Assembly (NCBI GenBank): GCA_008501825.1
Contig: QQUA01000013.1
Span: 744,001 to 808,000, forward strand
Direction: 5' to 3'
DNA length: 64,000 nt
Origin: Planctomycetota bacterium
GTDB lineage: Bacteria; Planctomycetota; UBA1135
Positions 1 to 8,781 of this stretch are shown one piece after another. The position numbers and the translations under genes were made by a program. A model generated the notes under the pieces. The model saw only the letters and a list, made by a program, of their open reading frames with translations, was not told the origin of the DNA and searched no databases. How positions within the stretch are numbered: position 1 is the stretch's first letter; each line of letters starts with the position of its first letter.

Positions 1-1
1 G

Positions 2-605
2 GTGAGCAAAGTCACCCTGCGACAAAGCGCTCGCATGCTGGGAGTGGATCGCCGCACCTTGGCCGACCGCCTGTTGCGCATGGGCGAACACGCTCGCCGC
101 TTCCATCGCTTGCGATTACAGGAGGTGGCCGCTCGAGGTGGGTTGCCGGGAGTGTTTCAACTGGATGAGTTAGAAACCTTCGAAACCGACCGCAGACTGC
201 AGCCAGTGACCGTTCCGGTGCTGATCCATCGTGCCAAGTATTTCGTCGTTCACCTGACTGCCGGCACCTTGCCTTGCCGGGGATCGCTCCCTCCGCGAGC
301 ACCTGCAGGAGTGCTCCAAGCGCAAGCGGGACCGGGGCAACCCGCTGTTTCCGATCAACCACACCCTGGCCCAGATGCGGGACAACCTCTCCCGGCTGGT
401 GCGTCGCAACTGGGGCCACTCCAAGAAGCGGAGTTGGCTGCGGCTGCACATGTGGCTGTGGCTTTTGTGGCGCAACTACGTGCGGCCGATCACCGCCGAG
501 GGCGAGCCCCCGACTCCAGGGATGTTGCTGGGGGTAACCTCACGGCGCTGGACCGCCAAGGAGCTGTTTCGGTGGAGGATCTTTTCTTCCTCCTACCTCC
601 AATAG
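2..605 (+). pseudogene. Decayed transposase remnant, frameshifted, with a central deletion
   Basis: Two reading frames together read like one transposase. The first (bases 2 to about 270) has a helix-turn-helix-like start (RQSARMLGVDRRTL) and the strand FQLDELETFETDRR typical of the start of the catalytic domain. The second, in another frame (about 285-605), carries the C-terminal signature NPLFPINHTLAQMRDNLSRL, then LWRNYVRP and GMLLGVTSRRWTAKELFRWR, which I recognise from the C-terminus of a transposase family widespread in Actinobacteria and Planctomycetes. The middle, where the remaining catalytic acids should lie, is largely missing at the junction, so the gene is dead. The 5' end may extend beyond the window: the GTG at base 2 need not be a real start. 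No terminal inverted repeats were found. The family assignment is from memory. Confidence 0.65.
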
Positions 606-617
606 TTTGTGCCAGTT

Positions 618-2342
618 TCAGGGGTTTTCCTGGCCGGGATCCACCAAAAAACCGACCAACCCCCGAGAAGGCTTCTCCCCATTCTTTTCCAAATCTCGAG
701 TACGCCTCAAAAACAACACCTCGTCTCGACGATCGCCGTCGAAGTCGGCCACCATCATGGCGTGAGGAGCTTCCCAGTCTTTGTCGGCAGGTACTTGAAA
801 GTCCGGGCGTTTGCCATGGGTCAACGAAACCAAAATAGAGGCTCGCCCGAACAACCAACCGGCCAAAGTTTGAATGCTGAGTTCCAGCACTTTGTCGGAA
901 CGCAAGATGTCCTGAATAAATCGCTGCGTGTGCCGTTCGGTCACCGAAGGATCGGGCACCAGGTGGCGATACCCTTTTAAGGCTCCTTCGTGATCCAACA
1001 TCACCAAATCGCTGGCCTGGCCATCGCCGTCAAAGTCCGCTAACCGCAATACGGTGCGCCGAAGAGGATCCGCTTCGTCCCTCTTGTCCACAAGTTTCAA
1101 AACCGAGGGAGCTTCAACCTCCAAGCCGATTTTGCTCTCGGGCATGGGCTTGCGTCCAAATCGGCCTCGTCCCAAACCCTTAAAGGCCAAGACGTCGACT
1201 TCCACCGAAACGGAGAACACCAACCAAGACAACAGTTGAGTCAAGCTGACGTCTTCAGCTTTGATCAAAATCAAATCCGGTAGTTCATCCTTGTCTACTG
1301 GAACGGCAAGGGCATACATCACGTTGCCCGAAGCTTTCAAAACGTGGGCCGGCCGGGAGCGAACGTTGACGCCGTCAGGACCTCCCAAGTAGATCAACAC
1401 CGTACCGCCCATCAACAAAATCAGATCGTTGCGGCCGTCTAAATTGAGGTCCACCCATTCGTCCCAGACCGCAAACCGGGAAACCATGCCGGTTAAATTG
1501 GAAGGATCCCATTCAAGGTCCGGTAGTTTTTCTTCGAAATCGCTGAGGTTTACCGTTCGAGTCGGCTCCGCCGGAAGTTGTCCCTGCTTGGAGATGTACT
1601 GGCGAATCAAAGTACCGGCACTGATTTGCAAATCCGGTTGGCCATCGCCACTGAGATCCTGCATTTCCAAATGAGGCACTTGCAACCGGCGGCTTACCCG
1701 CCCCATCAAGCCGTTACCGGAACCTCCGGTATCCAGCTCCAAGCGAGTCGCGACCTCCAAATCAGGGCCGAACCGGAAGCCACCACCCTGTTTGCCGAAC
1801 AACAGCCGCACTCGACTTCCCATGGGAATGACCAGATCCTGCAAGCCGTCCTGGTCCAAGTCCCGGACGAAACTGGCTGGACGCACTCCCCGAGGAAGCA
1901 AGCGGTTGGCTCCTAGGCCTTCCAAAATCGGTGAAGACCAAACCAAAGCTCCGTCTTCCAAACTCAGTGATCGGAGCACTTCCCCATCCTCGAGGGCGAG
2001 GAATTGCCGCTGGCCGTCATTATTCAAATCGGCGACGGTCCACAAGGAAGCGCTTCCAGGAATACTGGTATTGAGCGGTTTATCCGCAGGCGGTTCCGGA
2101 TCCAACCCACTTCCCGGGATCTGCCGCCGAACCAGAGTCAAAGAATGGTTGCGAACCGACAACAGCTCTTCGCTGCCATCGCCGTCCAAATCAACCACCG
2201 CCAAATGCAGAGGCAGCGGTTCCAGGCTCACCGGCAGGGTTTGGGTGCCTTCCTGCTGGCTCCCCAGGCGACTCCCGGTCAAGAGGAAACTTCCGACCAG
2301 GAAAAGAAGCAGGACGAAAATTTTGTGGACTCCCCGAATCAT
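618..2342 (-). CDS. Secreted FG-GAP/VCBS repeat protein
   Basis: This 574-residue protein has an N-terminal signal segment (KIFVLLLFLVGSFLLTG) followed by a chain of FG-GAP/VCBS blades, each with a calcium-loop-like motif. Visible examples are DLDGDGSEELL, DLNNDGQRQFL, DLDQDGLQDLVI, DLSGDGQPDLQI, DLNLDGRNDLIL and DFDGDGQASDLVM. The repeats predict an integrin-alpha-like beta-propeller in the periplasm or at the cell surface. No enzymatic motif is visible. Its ATG overlaps the stop of the upstream FG-GAP gene by 4 nt, and it is the last gene of the unit that begins with an ABC transporter at 6835. The stop lies only 12 bases from the decayed transposase. Ligand unknown. Confidence 0.85.
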   Translation of the reverse strand: MIRGVHKIFVLLLFLVGSFLLTGSRLGSQQEGTQTLPVSLEPLPLHLAVVDLDGDGSEELLSVRNHSLTLVRRQIPGSGLDPEPPADKPLNTSIPGSASLWTVADLNNDGQRQFLALEDGEVLRSLSLEDGALVWSSPILEGLGANRLLPRGVRPASFVRDLDQDGLQDLVIPMGSRVRLLFGKQGGGFRFGPDLEVATRLELDTGGSGNGLMGRVSRRLQVPHLEMQDLSGDGQPDLQISAGTLIRQYISKQGQLPAEPTRTVNLSDFEEKLPDLEWDPSNLTGMVSRFAVWDEWVDLNLDGRNDLILLMGGTVLIYLGGPDGVNVRSRPAHVLKASGNVMYALAVPVDKDELPDLILIKAEDVSLTQLLSWLVFSVSVEVDVLAFKGLGRGRFGRKPMPESKIGLEVEAPSVLKLVDKRDEADPLRRTVLRLADFDGDGQASDLVMLDHEGALKGYRHLVPDPSVTERHTQRFIQDILRSDKVLELSIQTLAGWLFGRASILVSLTHGKRPDFQVPADKDWEAPHAMMVADFDGDRRDEVLFLRRTRDLEKNGEKPSRGLVGFLVDPGQENP

Positions 2343-3916
2343 GGCCGCCTCCTGGACAAGTAGATTTCCAATTGAGGCGGTTCCGCCTGGGCAATGATCA
2401 AATCGCCGATTCCATCCTGGTTGATTTGTTCCACTTCTACAACCGACTGGAGGGCGTTCACTTCCACTCGCCGGGAAGGATCGTCGGCGAAGCGTGGTTT
2501 GGATTTGCGCAGGCGCAGAGGCAGGATTTCCAATCTGCCGCCGGCATCTGGTTCCAGCAAATCCGTCAGACCATCGCCGTTAAAATCCGCAGCCAAAGCA
2601 GGAGTGCGCCCAAAAGGAGTGAAATCATCGGCGGAATATTCTCGATCGTAAGAAGCTACCGCTTTGCGGGCGTAGTCTCCTTCCGATTCGGCCAAATAAA
2701 GGCTGACTTTGTGTTCGATGGAGACTTTGCCACCGAAAAAAGTAGGAACGTCCAAGTTCCAGGCACTGACCCCTAAATCCAAAAGCTCATTGCCGTCAAG
2801 CTGAACCAAGTAGGCCTCCAACCAAGAAGCTTCCAGTTTCAACAAGGCTTGAGGTTGCCCGAGTTTCCTTCCTTTGGCGAAGGCGTCATGGAATAGGAGG
2901 ATTTCCCAATCGGGGGTCAAATAATCCGTGCTGGTATTTTCACTTCGAATCACCATCAAGTCCACCGCCTCGGAACCTCCGGCATCGATCAATTCCAAAT
3001 TCCGGATGTCCCAGTCGGCATCGCTGGCCAGAGGCAGAGTGTGGTCGGCTTGAGAAGCGTAAGCAGGGCCTTCGGTTTCCTTGCGATAGCGATGCAACCG
3101 AATTTCGCCGGCATGGTAGTACAGCAAATCCAAGAAGCCGTCCCCGTCAGCATCTCGCAGCAAAGGAACGGGTAAGGATTCCTCCGCAAACAGAATCGGC
3201 GGCGCCCGCAGTGCTCCTGGATTATCGCCGGGCACGAACAAATCGCTCAACGGTTGAGAAGAAACCGCCGGTACCAAATCGACCTTGAAGTTGAATTCCA
3301 TGGCCGAGCTTTGTTCGCGCAAAACCCGTAAGGGCACGTGGCCGAGGGAAGTCCCGTCGACCTGCACCAAATGAAATCCTTCGTGCCCGACCAAGGCGAC
3401 TTCGTCCACGCCGTCACCGTCAAGATCGGCGATGGCGGACCACAGCGGCAAGGCGCGATCGGAAGGCATGTCCAGCAGCATTTCCACACTGGAAATCTTT
3501 TGCAGGTTGCCTTTGTAGGACGCGCTTCGGGGAGAAAAGGAATAAGCCCCTTCCCTGGACAAAAACAGAAGCTCGCAACCGGGATCGTCGGGACGAAATT
3601 CCCCCACTCCCCAACTCACGGTAGCCGACTTCACTTCAAGAATTTCATCGGGCACCGCAGGCACGGAACCGGAAGGCCGAGTCAGGAAAACGTGGATTTC
3701 GCGCCGGCCGTCTTCCAGGCGTAAAGCGGCGAGCACATCTTTAGAGCCATCGGCATCCACGTCACCATAAGTAATGGAAAGAAGTTCTCCACCCAAAGGG
3801 ACGACATTGTGCACGAACCGCACATCCTGATCCTCGCGGTGGAACGCCGGAGCCAGGGAAACCAAAACCAATCCCAGGGTAGCCAGGGTGAGTCCCCAAA
3901 GGGCCGAAGCTTTCAT
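2339..3916 (-). CDS. Secreted FG-GAP/VCBS repeat protein
   Basis: This 525-residue protein opens with a signal peptide (ALWGLTLATLGLVLVSLAPAF). Several FG-GAP blades follow, with loops DVDADGSKDVLA, DLDGDGVDEVALV, DADGDGFLDLLYY, DFNGDGLTDLLE and QINQDGIGDLII. It has the same architecture as the downstream 574-residue protein but is not a close copy; the two probably form a pair of extracytoplasmic beta-propellers. Its start overlaps the stop of the PDZ lipoprotein gene by 4 nt, and its stop overlaps the next start by 4 nt, so translation is probably coupled. No catalytic residues were recognised. Confidence 0.85.
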   Translation of the reverse strand: MKASALWGLTLATLGLVLVSLAPAFHREDQDVRFVHNVVPLGGELLSITYGDVDADGSKDVLAALRLEDGRREIHVFLTRPSGSVPAVPDEILEVKSATVSWGVGEFRPDDPGCELLFLSREGAYSFSPRSASYKGNLQKISSVEMLLDMPSDRALPLWSAIADLDGDGVDEVALVGHEGFHLVQVDGTSLGHVPLRVLREQSSAMEFNFKVDLVPAVSSQPLSDLFVPGDNPGALRAPPILFAEESLPVPLLRDADGDGFLDLLYYHAGEIRLHRYRKETEGPAYASQADHTLPLASDADWDIRNLELIDAGGSEAVDLMVIRSENTSTDYLTPDWEILLFHDAFAKGRKLGQPQALLKLEASWLEAYLVQLDGNELLDLGVSAWNLDVPTFFGGKVSIEHKVSLYLAESEGDYARKAVASYDREYSADDFTPFGRTPALAADFNGDGLTDLLEPDAGGRLEILPLRLRKSKPRFADDPSRRVEVNALQSVVEVEQINQDGIGDLIIAQAEPPQLEIYLSRRRP

Positions 3917-4893
3917 GGGTTATTTCCCTCCATGGCAGGCGGATTGGCACCAGCAGAGTTGCCGCCCGGCAACTGAATTTCTTCCAACATCGGTTCTCCG
4001 GTTCGCCAAGAAATCAAACTCAATATGGAATATTGCCGTTCCGCACCGATGCGTTCCTTGGAAAACAAAGAAAACAACCAAAGGTCGAGAATTTCCAAGG
4101 ACTCGCGGTTTTCACTGCGCTCGAAACTCCAATGGAACAGCGGCCAAAAAGCCAGGCGCACCATTTCTCTTTCCGGCTGCCAAGTTTGGAATTCGACCTC
4201 CTTTCGTTTTCCGGAAGGCTTGAGTACGGTCATTTGTCCGGTTTGGCCGACGTCCAATTCCTGAGGAATGCGGCGAACCAACTCCGCCGCCGAACCGGGA
4301 TCGCGTCCTAAAAAGGCCACGATCCGATCCCCTTCCTTCACTCCGGCTTTACGCAAGGGGCTGTCTTCCGTTAGGAAAGCCACCTCCGGAAATGCTCCCT
4401 CATCGGTCGTATCTCGAAACGCAGCCCGCAGTAAGCCACGCTCAATGTGGTAGAGAAGGCGCCGTTTGGCCCCAGGCTGCCGGACTTGAACCTGGACTTC
4501 GGTTTCAAAAACCTGGCTGCCTCGTTGAAGCCGGCACGTCACTGGCCCGGCTTGTTGGATCCCTCGCAACAAGCTCTCCAATCTGCCCGGATCGTCTACC
4601 GGAGTTTCTCCAAAACGCAGCAAGACGTGGCCGGGTCGGATGCCGGCCATTTCCGCCGGGGAACCTTCCGCCACGCTGCGAACGCGGACTCCCGGCATGA
4701 CTTCCAAATCATCCAGGCTGTCGCTTTCATTCGGCAGGACTTGGATCCCGATCCAGCCTTGAGCCTCCTCATCCACGAACACCGCTCCTTGCAAATCCAG
4801 CAAGCCTTTGGGCAATGGCAGCGGTTCGTAAGTGGCACAAGCCGGCGCCAACAGCAGCAGGCCCAAGCCGACGGAAATCGGAACCCGAATCAA
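3913..4893 (-). CDS. Probable lipoprotein with two PDZ domains
   Basis: I chose the TTG at 4893 because AGGAGGG sits four bases upstream and the codon overlaps the permease stop as TTGA. A longer frame from 4980 would run through the permease gene. The 326-residue product starts with a signal sequence ending LLLLAPAC, a weak lipobox, so it is probably lipid-anchored. A first PDZ domain (VRSVAEGSPAEMAGIRPGHV) is followed by a second (FLTEDSPLRKAGVKEGDRIV). A C-terminal region has no recognised fold, and no protease domain is attached. PDZ domains bind C-terminal peptides or exposed strands, so a scaffold or chaperone role beside the ABC transporter and FG-GAP proteins is plausible but inferred. 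Confidence 0.75.
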   Translation of the reverse strand: MIRVPISVGLGLLLLAPACATYEPLPLPKGLLDLQGAVFVDEEAQGWIGIQVLPNESDSLDDLEVMPGVRVRSVAEGSPAEMAGIRPGHVLLRFGETPVDDPGRLESLLRGIQQAGPVTCRLQRGSQVFETEVQVQVRQPGAKRRLLYHIERGLLRAAFRDTTDEGAFPEVAFLTEDSPLRKAGVKEGDRIVAFLGRDPGSAAELVRRIPQELDVGQTGQMTVLKPSGKRKEVEFQTWQPEREMVRLAFWPLFHWSFERSENRESLEILDLWLFSLFSKERIGAERQYSILSLISWRTGEPMLEEIQLPGGNSAGANPPAMEGNNP

Positions 4894-5921
4894 AGAGCCC
4901 TCCTGCGGAAAACTCCCCAAGCCAAAACCGAGAGCGCCACCGCTTCGAATAAAGTGGCCCAATAGCCCCGGCTGATCCAAGCCTCTTCGGTGGCGGCCAC
5001 GTCGCTATAGCCTTCGGCAATCTGCCGCGCCTTGGCCAACTGGCTTTCATGCCCCAAGGCAGGAAGCCAATCGGCAAACAACCAAGTCGCGTGTTCTCCC
5101 ATCTCAGGGGCCATGAATCGACCCAAGACCAGCACGATGCCGAGAGCCGCACCGGCGGCGACAACCACCGACGGCACCAGGACGGACACGCAGAAAGCGA
5201 ACAAGGAAAGGGTCAGAAGGGATGGCAAGGCGGCCAGAATGGCCCGGTTTAAGTCTCCTGCGACTTCGTCCTGGTAAAAGACCAGGTTAGGGATGTAACT
5301 ATCGTACTCAGGCGGCATGGAAAAGGGTTCCAATCCAAGTTGCCTGGCAGCATCCGCTTCTTCCTCGCCGCTTTGGACCAAATCCCTCCAAGCGGCGATA
5401 TCATCGGCCCGGAACTGATTTTCCTGCAACCAAACTTGGAATCCTTTTTCCGCTTCCGGATCCTCGAACACCACCACGGGGTCGGTGACGATGTGGCCTT
5501 TTTCAAACAACAAGGCGGAGCCTCCCCAAGAAATGGCCAAGTTCCACCCAGTGAGTAACAAGGGAAACAACATGGCGGCCACCGCCCGGGAGGCGACGAA
5601 GGCGGAACGACTGATCCGGCGGGTCACCGGATCTCGGGCAGCTCCGTGCTGGATTTCCCGGGCCAACAACCCACCCACCATGACCAAGGTGAGGATCTCC
5701 ACCAACCAAAATCCGGCGTGGGCGGCTTGTCCGAACCGCGGCCAAAAGTTCAAGTGGGCGTTATATCCCTCTTCACTAGGACGTAGCACGTTGTGCTCCA
5801 ACCATCCCACGGCCAAGCCCAAAAAACTGGCGACGAAGACTAGGATCAGGGCCACCAAGGTGCTGCGCCGGTGCAGCAATCCGAAAAGTTCCGCTCGCAG
5901 GCTACGCAGGAAACCGGTCAT
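4890..5921 (-). CDS. ABC-2 type transporter permease
   Basis: This 343-residue integral membrane protein follows the ABC ATPase with a 4-nt overlap. It has a first membrane helix (TLVALILVFVASFLGLAVGW), two more around residues 75-135, a long periplasmic loop (about 140-230) and three further helices at the C-terminus, the last ending at WGVFRRRAL. A six-helix layout with a large loop between helices is typical of ABC-2 exporter permeases, such as the Nat, Gld or Nos type. The substrate cannot be read from the sequence. Its neighbours (PDZ lipoprotein and two FG-GAP proteins) suggest the transporter acts on, or together with, envelope proteins. Confidence 0.8.
   Translation of the reverse strand: MTGFLRSLRAELFGLLHRRSTLVALILVFVASFLGLAVGWLEHNVLRPSEEGYNAHLNFWPRFGQAAHAGFWLVEILTLVMVGGLLAREIQHGAARDPVTRRISRSAFVASRAVAAMLFPLLLTGWNLAISWGGSALLFEKGHIVTDPVVVFEDPEAEKGFQVWLQENQFRADDIAAWRDLVQSGEEEADAARQLGLEPFSMPPEYDSYIPNLVFYQDEVAGDLNRAILAALPSLLTLSLFAFCVSVLVPSVVVAAGAALGIVLVLGRFMAPEMGEHATWLFADWLPALGHESQLAKARQIAEGYSDVAATEEAWISRGYWATLFEAVALSVLAWGVFRRRAL
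4898..4904 (-). promoter_or_regulatory. Shine-Dalgarno site selecting a TTG start
   Basis: On the minus strand AGGAGGG lies four bases before TTG at 4893, inside the 3' end of the permease gene. It is the strongest ribosome-binding site in this operon. It supports re-initiation at TTGA, where the permease terminates. Confidence 0.6.
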
Positions 5922-6835
5922 GACACCGCCCTCCGGTACACGTCGGCAAGGGAAGCTCGATCCCGAGCGAATTCCTCCAAGCCAACCTCAGCCTGAACCA
6001 ATCGGGCCAACAATGGCTGCAAATTGGTTTTCGCTTCCACCCGAGCCCGGAGCACGCCCTGGGCGTTCAAATGCACCTGGCTGACGCCGGTGTATTCCTC
6101 CAAGATTTTCTTGGCCTTATCTCGTTTTTGAGAAGCGCAAAGCACTTGCAAGCCGTCTCCGGCAGCGGCCAGCAGCGCCTGAGTCTCGCCTTCCAAAATG
6201 ACCTGGCCGTCATCGATGAGGCCGACCCGATTGCAAACCTCTTGAACCTCTCGCAGGTGATGGCTGGAAAACACGGTGGTCACTCCTTCTTCCACCGACA
6301 ATCGTTCGAACAAGCTCAACATCTCTTCCACCCCCTCCGGATCGAGTCCGGATAGAGGTTCATCCAAGACCAGCAAGCGAGGACTGCCCAACAGCGCCCT
6401 GGCCACTGCCGCCCGCCGGCCCTGCCCGTGAGACAAACGGTTGCCGCGATTGTGCTGCCGGTACTGTAGGCCGACCAGTTCCAAGGCCTGGTCCACGGTC
6501 CGCCCGGATCGCAGACCGGCTCGCAAACGAGCCATTTCCAGGTTGGCCCGAACGGTCAGACTTTCATCTAAGCCCGGTGGATCCAAAGCCACCCCCAATG
6601 GCTCGGGGACCTTGAACAATTGGGTGGAAGGAATGCCAAACACCTCCGCCCGGCCGCCGCCCGGCCGGAGCAAGCCGAGGAGGCAGCGCATGGTCGTGGT
6701 CTTGCCGGCGCCATTTCGCCCGAGGAGCCCGTAAATATCTCCCTGATGAACCTCGAGATCGATCCCTTTCAGGATCTCGGTACGCCCGAGCCGAACCTTC
6801 AGGTCGCGAGCGAACATGGCGGGAAGAGTTTCCAT
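5918..6835 (-). CDS. ABC transporter ATP-binding protein
   Basis: This 305-residue ATPase has Walker A GRNGAGKTTT, a signature reading LSHGQGRR, Walker B LLVLDEPLSGLDPEG and a switch histidine in VFSSHHL. A C-terminal tail of about 80 residues follows, as in the CcmA/NatA/GldA group. It is the first gene of a five-gene unit on the minus strand and overlaps its permease by 4 nt. It powers export or an envelope process by ATP hydrolysis at the inner face of the membrane. The promoter should lie in 6836-6989, shared with the divergent gene at 6990; I could not pick a convincing -35/-10 pair there. Confidence 0.9.
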   Translation of the reverse strand: METLPAMFARDLKVRLGRTEILKGIDLEVHQGDIYGLLGRNGAGKTTTMRCLLGLLRPGGGRAEVFGIPSTQLFKVPEPLGVALDPPGLDESLTVRANLEMARLRAGLRSGRTVDQALELVGLQYRQHNRGNRLSHGQGRRAAVARALLGSPRLLVLDEPLSGLDPEGVEEMLSLFERLSVEEGVTTVFSSHHLREVQEVCNRVGLIDDGQVILEGETQALLAAAGDGLQVLCASQKRDKAKKILEEYTGVSQVHLNAQGVLRARVEAKTNLQPLLARLVQAEVGLEEFARDRASLADVYRRAVS

Positions 6836-6989
6836 GGGGCTTCCGGGGCAGGGGCCGGGGCCGGCCCTAGAGAACGGCAGGGTGGGATCCTTGGCCGGAG
6901 GGTAGTTTGCCCTCCCCCGGGGCCCAGTCCCAGCCTCCCTTGGCCTCCTTTGTTGGGAATTCTGCGGCTAAAATCCCGCAACCCTGCCG

Positions 6990-7940
6990 ATGAAACTCCC
7001 CTTTCCCCTTTTGCTTTCGGTGATTGTCCTTAGCGGCGGCGCCGCCCTGCCGGCTCAACAAGCTCTTCCCCCGGCCTTCCAGGGGGACTACCAAGGATTG
7101 GAACGAGGCCCCATGGGGCAAACCTTGGGACGCCTTCATTTCGAACCGATTTTGGACGGCCAGTGGACTTGGCTCGCCTACCAGAGGGATCGAGGCGGCC
7201 AGCCGATCACCCAAAAGGTCCAGGTATTCCGAGCCCAGCCCGATGGCAGCGTGTTGCTTTGGAGCTTTCACGAGCAAGCCGGGGTGGAAATGTGGCAAGG
7301 TCGCCTCAGCCCTCGTGACCTTTCCCTCAAGCGCTTGGATGCGGAAGGGACTTTGTTGGAATTGCAGGTTTACGACCTGGGAGGAGAGTTTCTCGAGCAC
7401 TTCCATCTAAAGCGTTCCGGTCGCGATGAAGCCTTGCAGGAATTTTTGACCGCCGAATACCGCCGGGCACCCGAAGCCGGCTTCGCTCCGATGACCGAAG
7501 CCGCCCAGGAGAAGGCTCGAGCCCAAGCATTCGCTTATTACCTGGGAACCTTTTCCGGTCAGGAACAAGCGGGCGAAAATAGTTGGAAGGGCTGGATTCA
7601 AACCCTCCCATGGTTGGACGGTAGTTGGTTTCGCAGCGACTACCGAGCTTTGGACGAACACGGCAAAATCCTCTATCAGGGCTTCGGCATGACTCGGAGC
7701 TTGGACCCCCGGCACACGGAGTTTTACTGGTTCGACGTGGAAGGCAAGGCCTTGCGCTATCAGGGTGAATTCGTGGAAGGAGGTTATCGGGCTTTCCTAG
7801 GCCAAGCGGAGCAACCTTTGGAAACCCACTTCGACCGCTGGTCGAAGGACGGCTACAAGTTGAAAATTCGCCGCCGAGCCCAGCCGTGGCTGGAATGGAA
7901 TGCCGCTTTGCAAGCCGAATACCGCCGAATTGATGACTGA
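6990..7940 (+). CDS. Secreted protein with a duplicated lipocalin-like domain
   Basis: This 316-residue protein has a signal peptide (LLLSVIVLSGGAALPAQQ) and then two similar halves. Each begins with a glycine/tryptophan-rich strand pattern: FQGDYQGLERG...WTWLAYQ near residues 30-65, and YLGTFSGQEQAG...WKGWIQTLPW near 185-215. Each continues through alternating strands. This resembles the DUF1579-type barrel used to measure 'effective' ligand sequestration, but the assignment is weak and no function is known. It is the first gene of a plus-strand run, and its 3' end overlaps the methyltransferase start by 8 nt (ATGACTGA). Confidence 0.6.
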   Translation: MKLPFPLLLSVIVLSGGAALPAQQALPPAFQGDYQGLERGPMGQTLGRLHFEPILDGQWTWLAYQRDRGGQPITQKVQVFRAQPDGSVLLWSFHEQAGVEMWQGRLSPRDLSLKRLDAEGTLLELQVYDLGGEFLEHFHLKRSGRDEALQEFLTAEYRRAPEAGFAPMTEAAQEKARAQAFAYYLGTFSGQEQAGENSWKGWIQTLPWLDGSWFRSDYRALDEHGKILYQGFGMTRSLDPRHTEFYWFDVEGKALRYQGEFVEGGYRAFLGQAEQPLETHFDRWSKDGYKLKIRRRAQPWLEWNAALQAEYRRIDD

Positions 7941-8775
7941 GCGACCGGCCCCTGCTTCCACTTCCCAACCGGAGGAATACGTCCTCGGTTGGGAACTCGA
8001 GGAACTGGACCGCTTGGCCCATCAACATCAGATCTGGCGCCGCCTCAGCGATGCAGTCTTCGCCGAACTTCCGGTAGGTCGGGGCTGGAAAGTTCTGGAT
8101 GCCGGTTGCGGCCCGGGCTGGGTTTTGCAAGATTTGCAAGCCTACGTTGGGGACGAAGGAGAATTGTGGGGCGTAGATTTAGTCCCTGAAATGCTGCAGG
8201 CCACCGAAGCTCGGGGTCGGGCAGGAAATTGGAACAACCTCCATTTGTTGCAAGGAGATTTGGCGGAAGTTGCTTTACCCAAAGCTCATTTCGATTTCAT
8301 TTGGTGCCGTTGGGTGCTTTCTTTTCTTCCGGACCCCGGCGCCGTCCTGCAGCGTCTTCGTGCTTGCCTGAAACCCGGCGGTGTTTTGGCGATTCAAGAT
8401 TACAACCACGAAGGCATTGGCTTGTTTCCGGAATCGGCCGCCTTTCAAACCATGGTGAAGGCCTTGCGAAAACGAGTGAAAGACAGCGGTGGAGATTTAT
8501 GGATCGGCGCCCGCTTGGGAGCTTTACTGCCGCAAGCCGGATTGCAAGTTCACCGCTACCGAAGCCATGTCTACAGCGGAAGCCCTGGAGATCCCGTCTG
8601 GCAATGGGGGCAGAATTTCTTTTTGCCCTGGGCGAAAAAAATGCTGCTGCAAGGCTACGTAAATCCTCAGGAGTACCAGGCCTTTCTGGAAGACTGGCAA
8701 CAGCGCCGACAACAACCGGGAGCTCGGTTTTTCTCCCCCATCGTGATTACCGCTCTAGGACGAAAGGACGCTTGA
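7933..8775 (+). CDS. Class I SAM-dependent methyltransferase
   Basis: Motif I VLDAGCGPGWVL near residue 55 binds S-adenosylmethionine. An acidic motif II (ELWGVDLVPEML) and the post-motif strand FDFIWCRWVLSFLPDP follow, giving a standard methyltransferase of 280 residues. The substrate is not identifiable; the general look is UbiE/type-11-like. I preferred the ATG at 7933, which overlaps the upstream stop, over the ATG at 7900 because residues before MTERP are simply the other frame of the upstream gene. Confidence 0.85.
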   Translation: MTERPAPASTSQPEEYVLGWELEELDRLAHQHQIWRRLSDAVFAELPVGRGWKVLDAGCGPGWVLQDLQAYVGDEGELWGVDLVPEMLQATEARGRAGNWNNLHLLQGDLAEVALPKAHFDFIWCRWVLSFLPDPGAVLQRLRACLKPGGVLAIQDYNHEGIGLFPESAAFQTMVKALRKRVKDSGGDLWIGARLGALLPQAGLQVHRYRSHVYSGSPGDPVWQWGQNFFLPWAKKMLLQGYVNPQEYQAFLEDWQQRRQQPGARFFSPIVITALGRKDA

Positions 8776-8781
8776 TTCCCC

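Noticed and set aside
6836..6989. TTGTTG ... TAAAAT near 6950-6975 as a promoter
   Set aside because: The spacer is only about 13 bases, too short for a standard sigma-70 site, so I did not annotate it.
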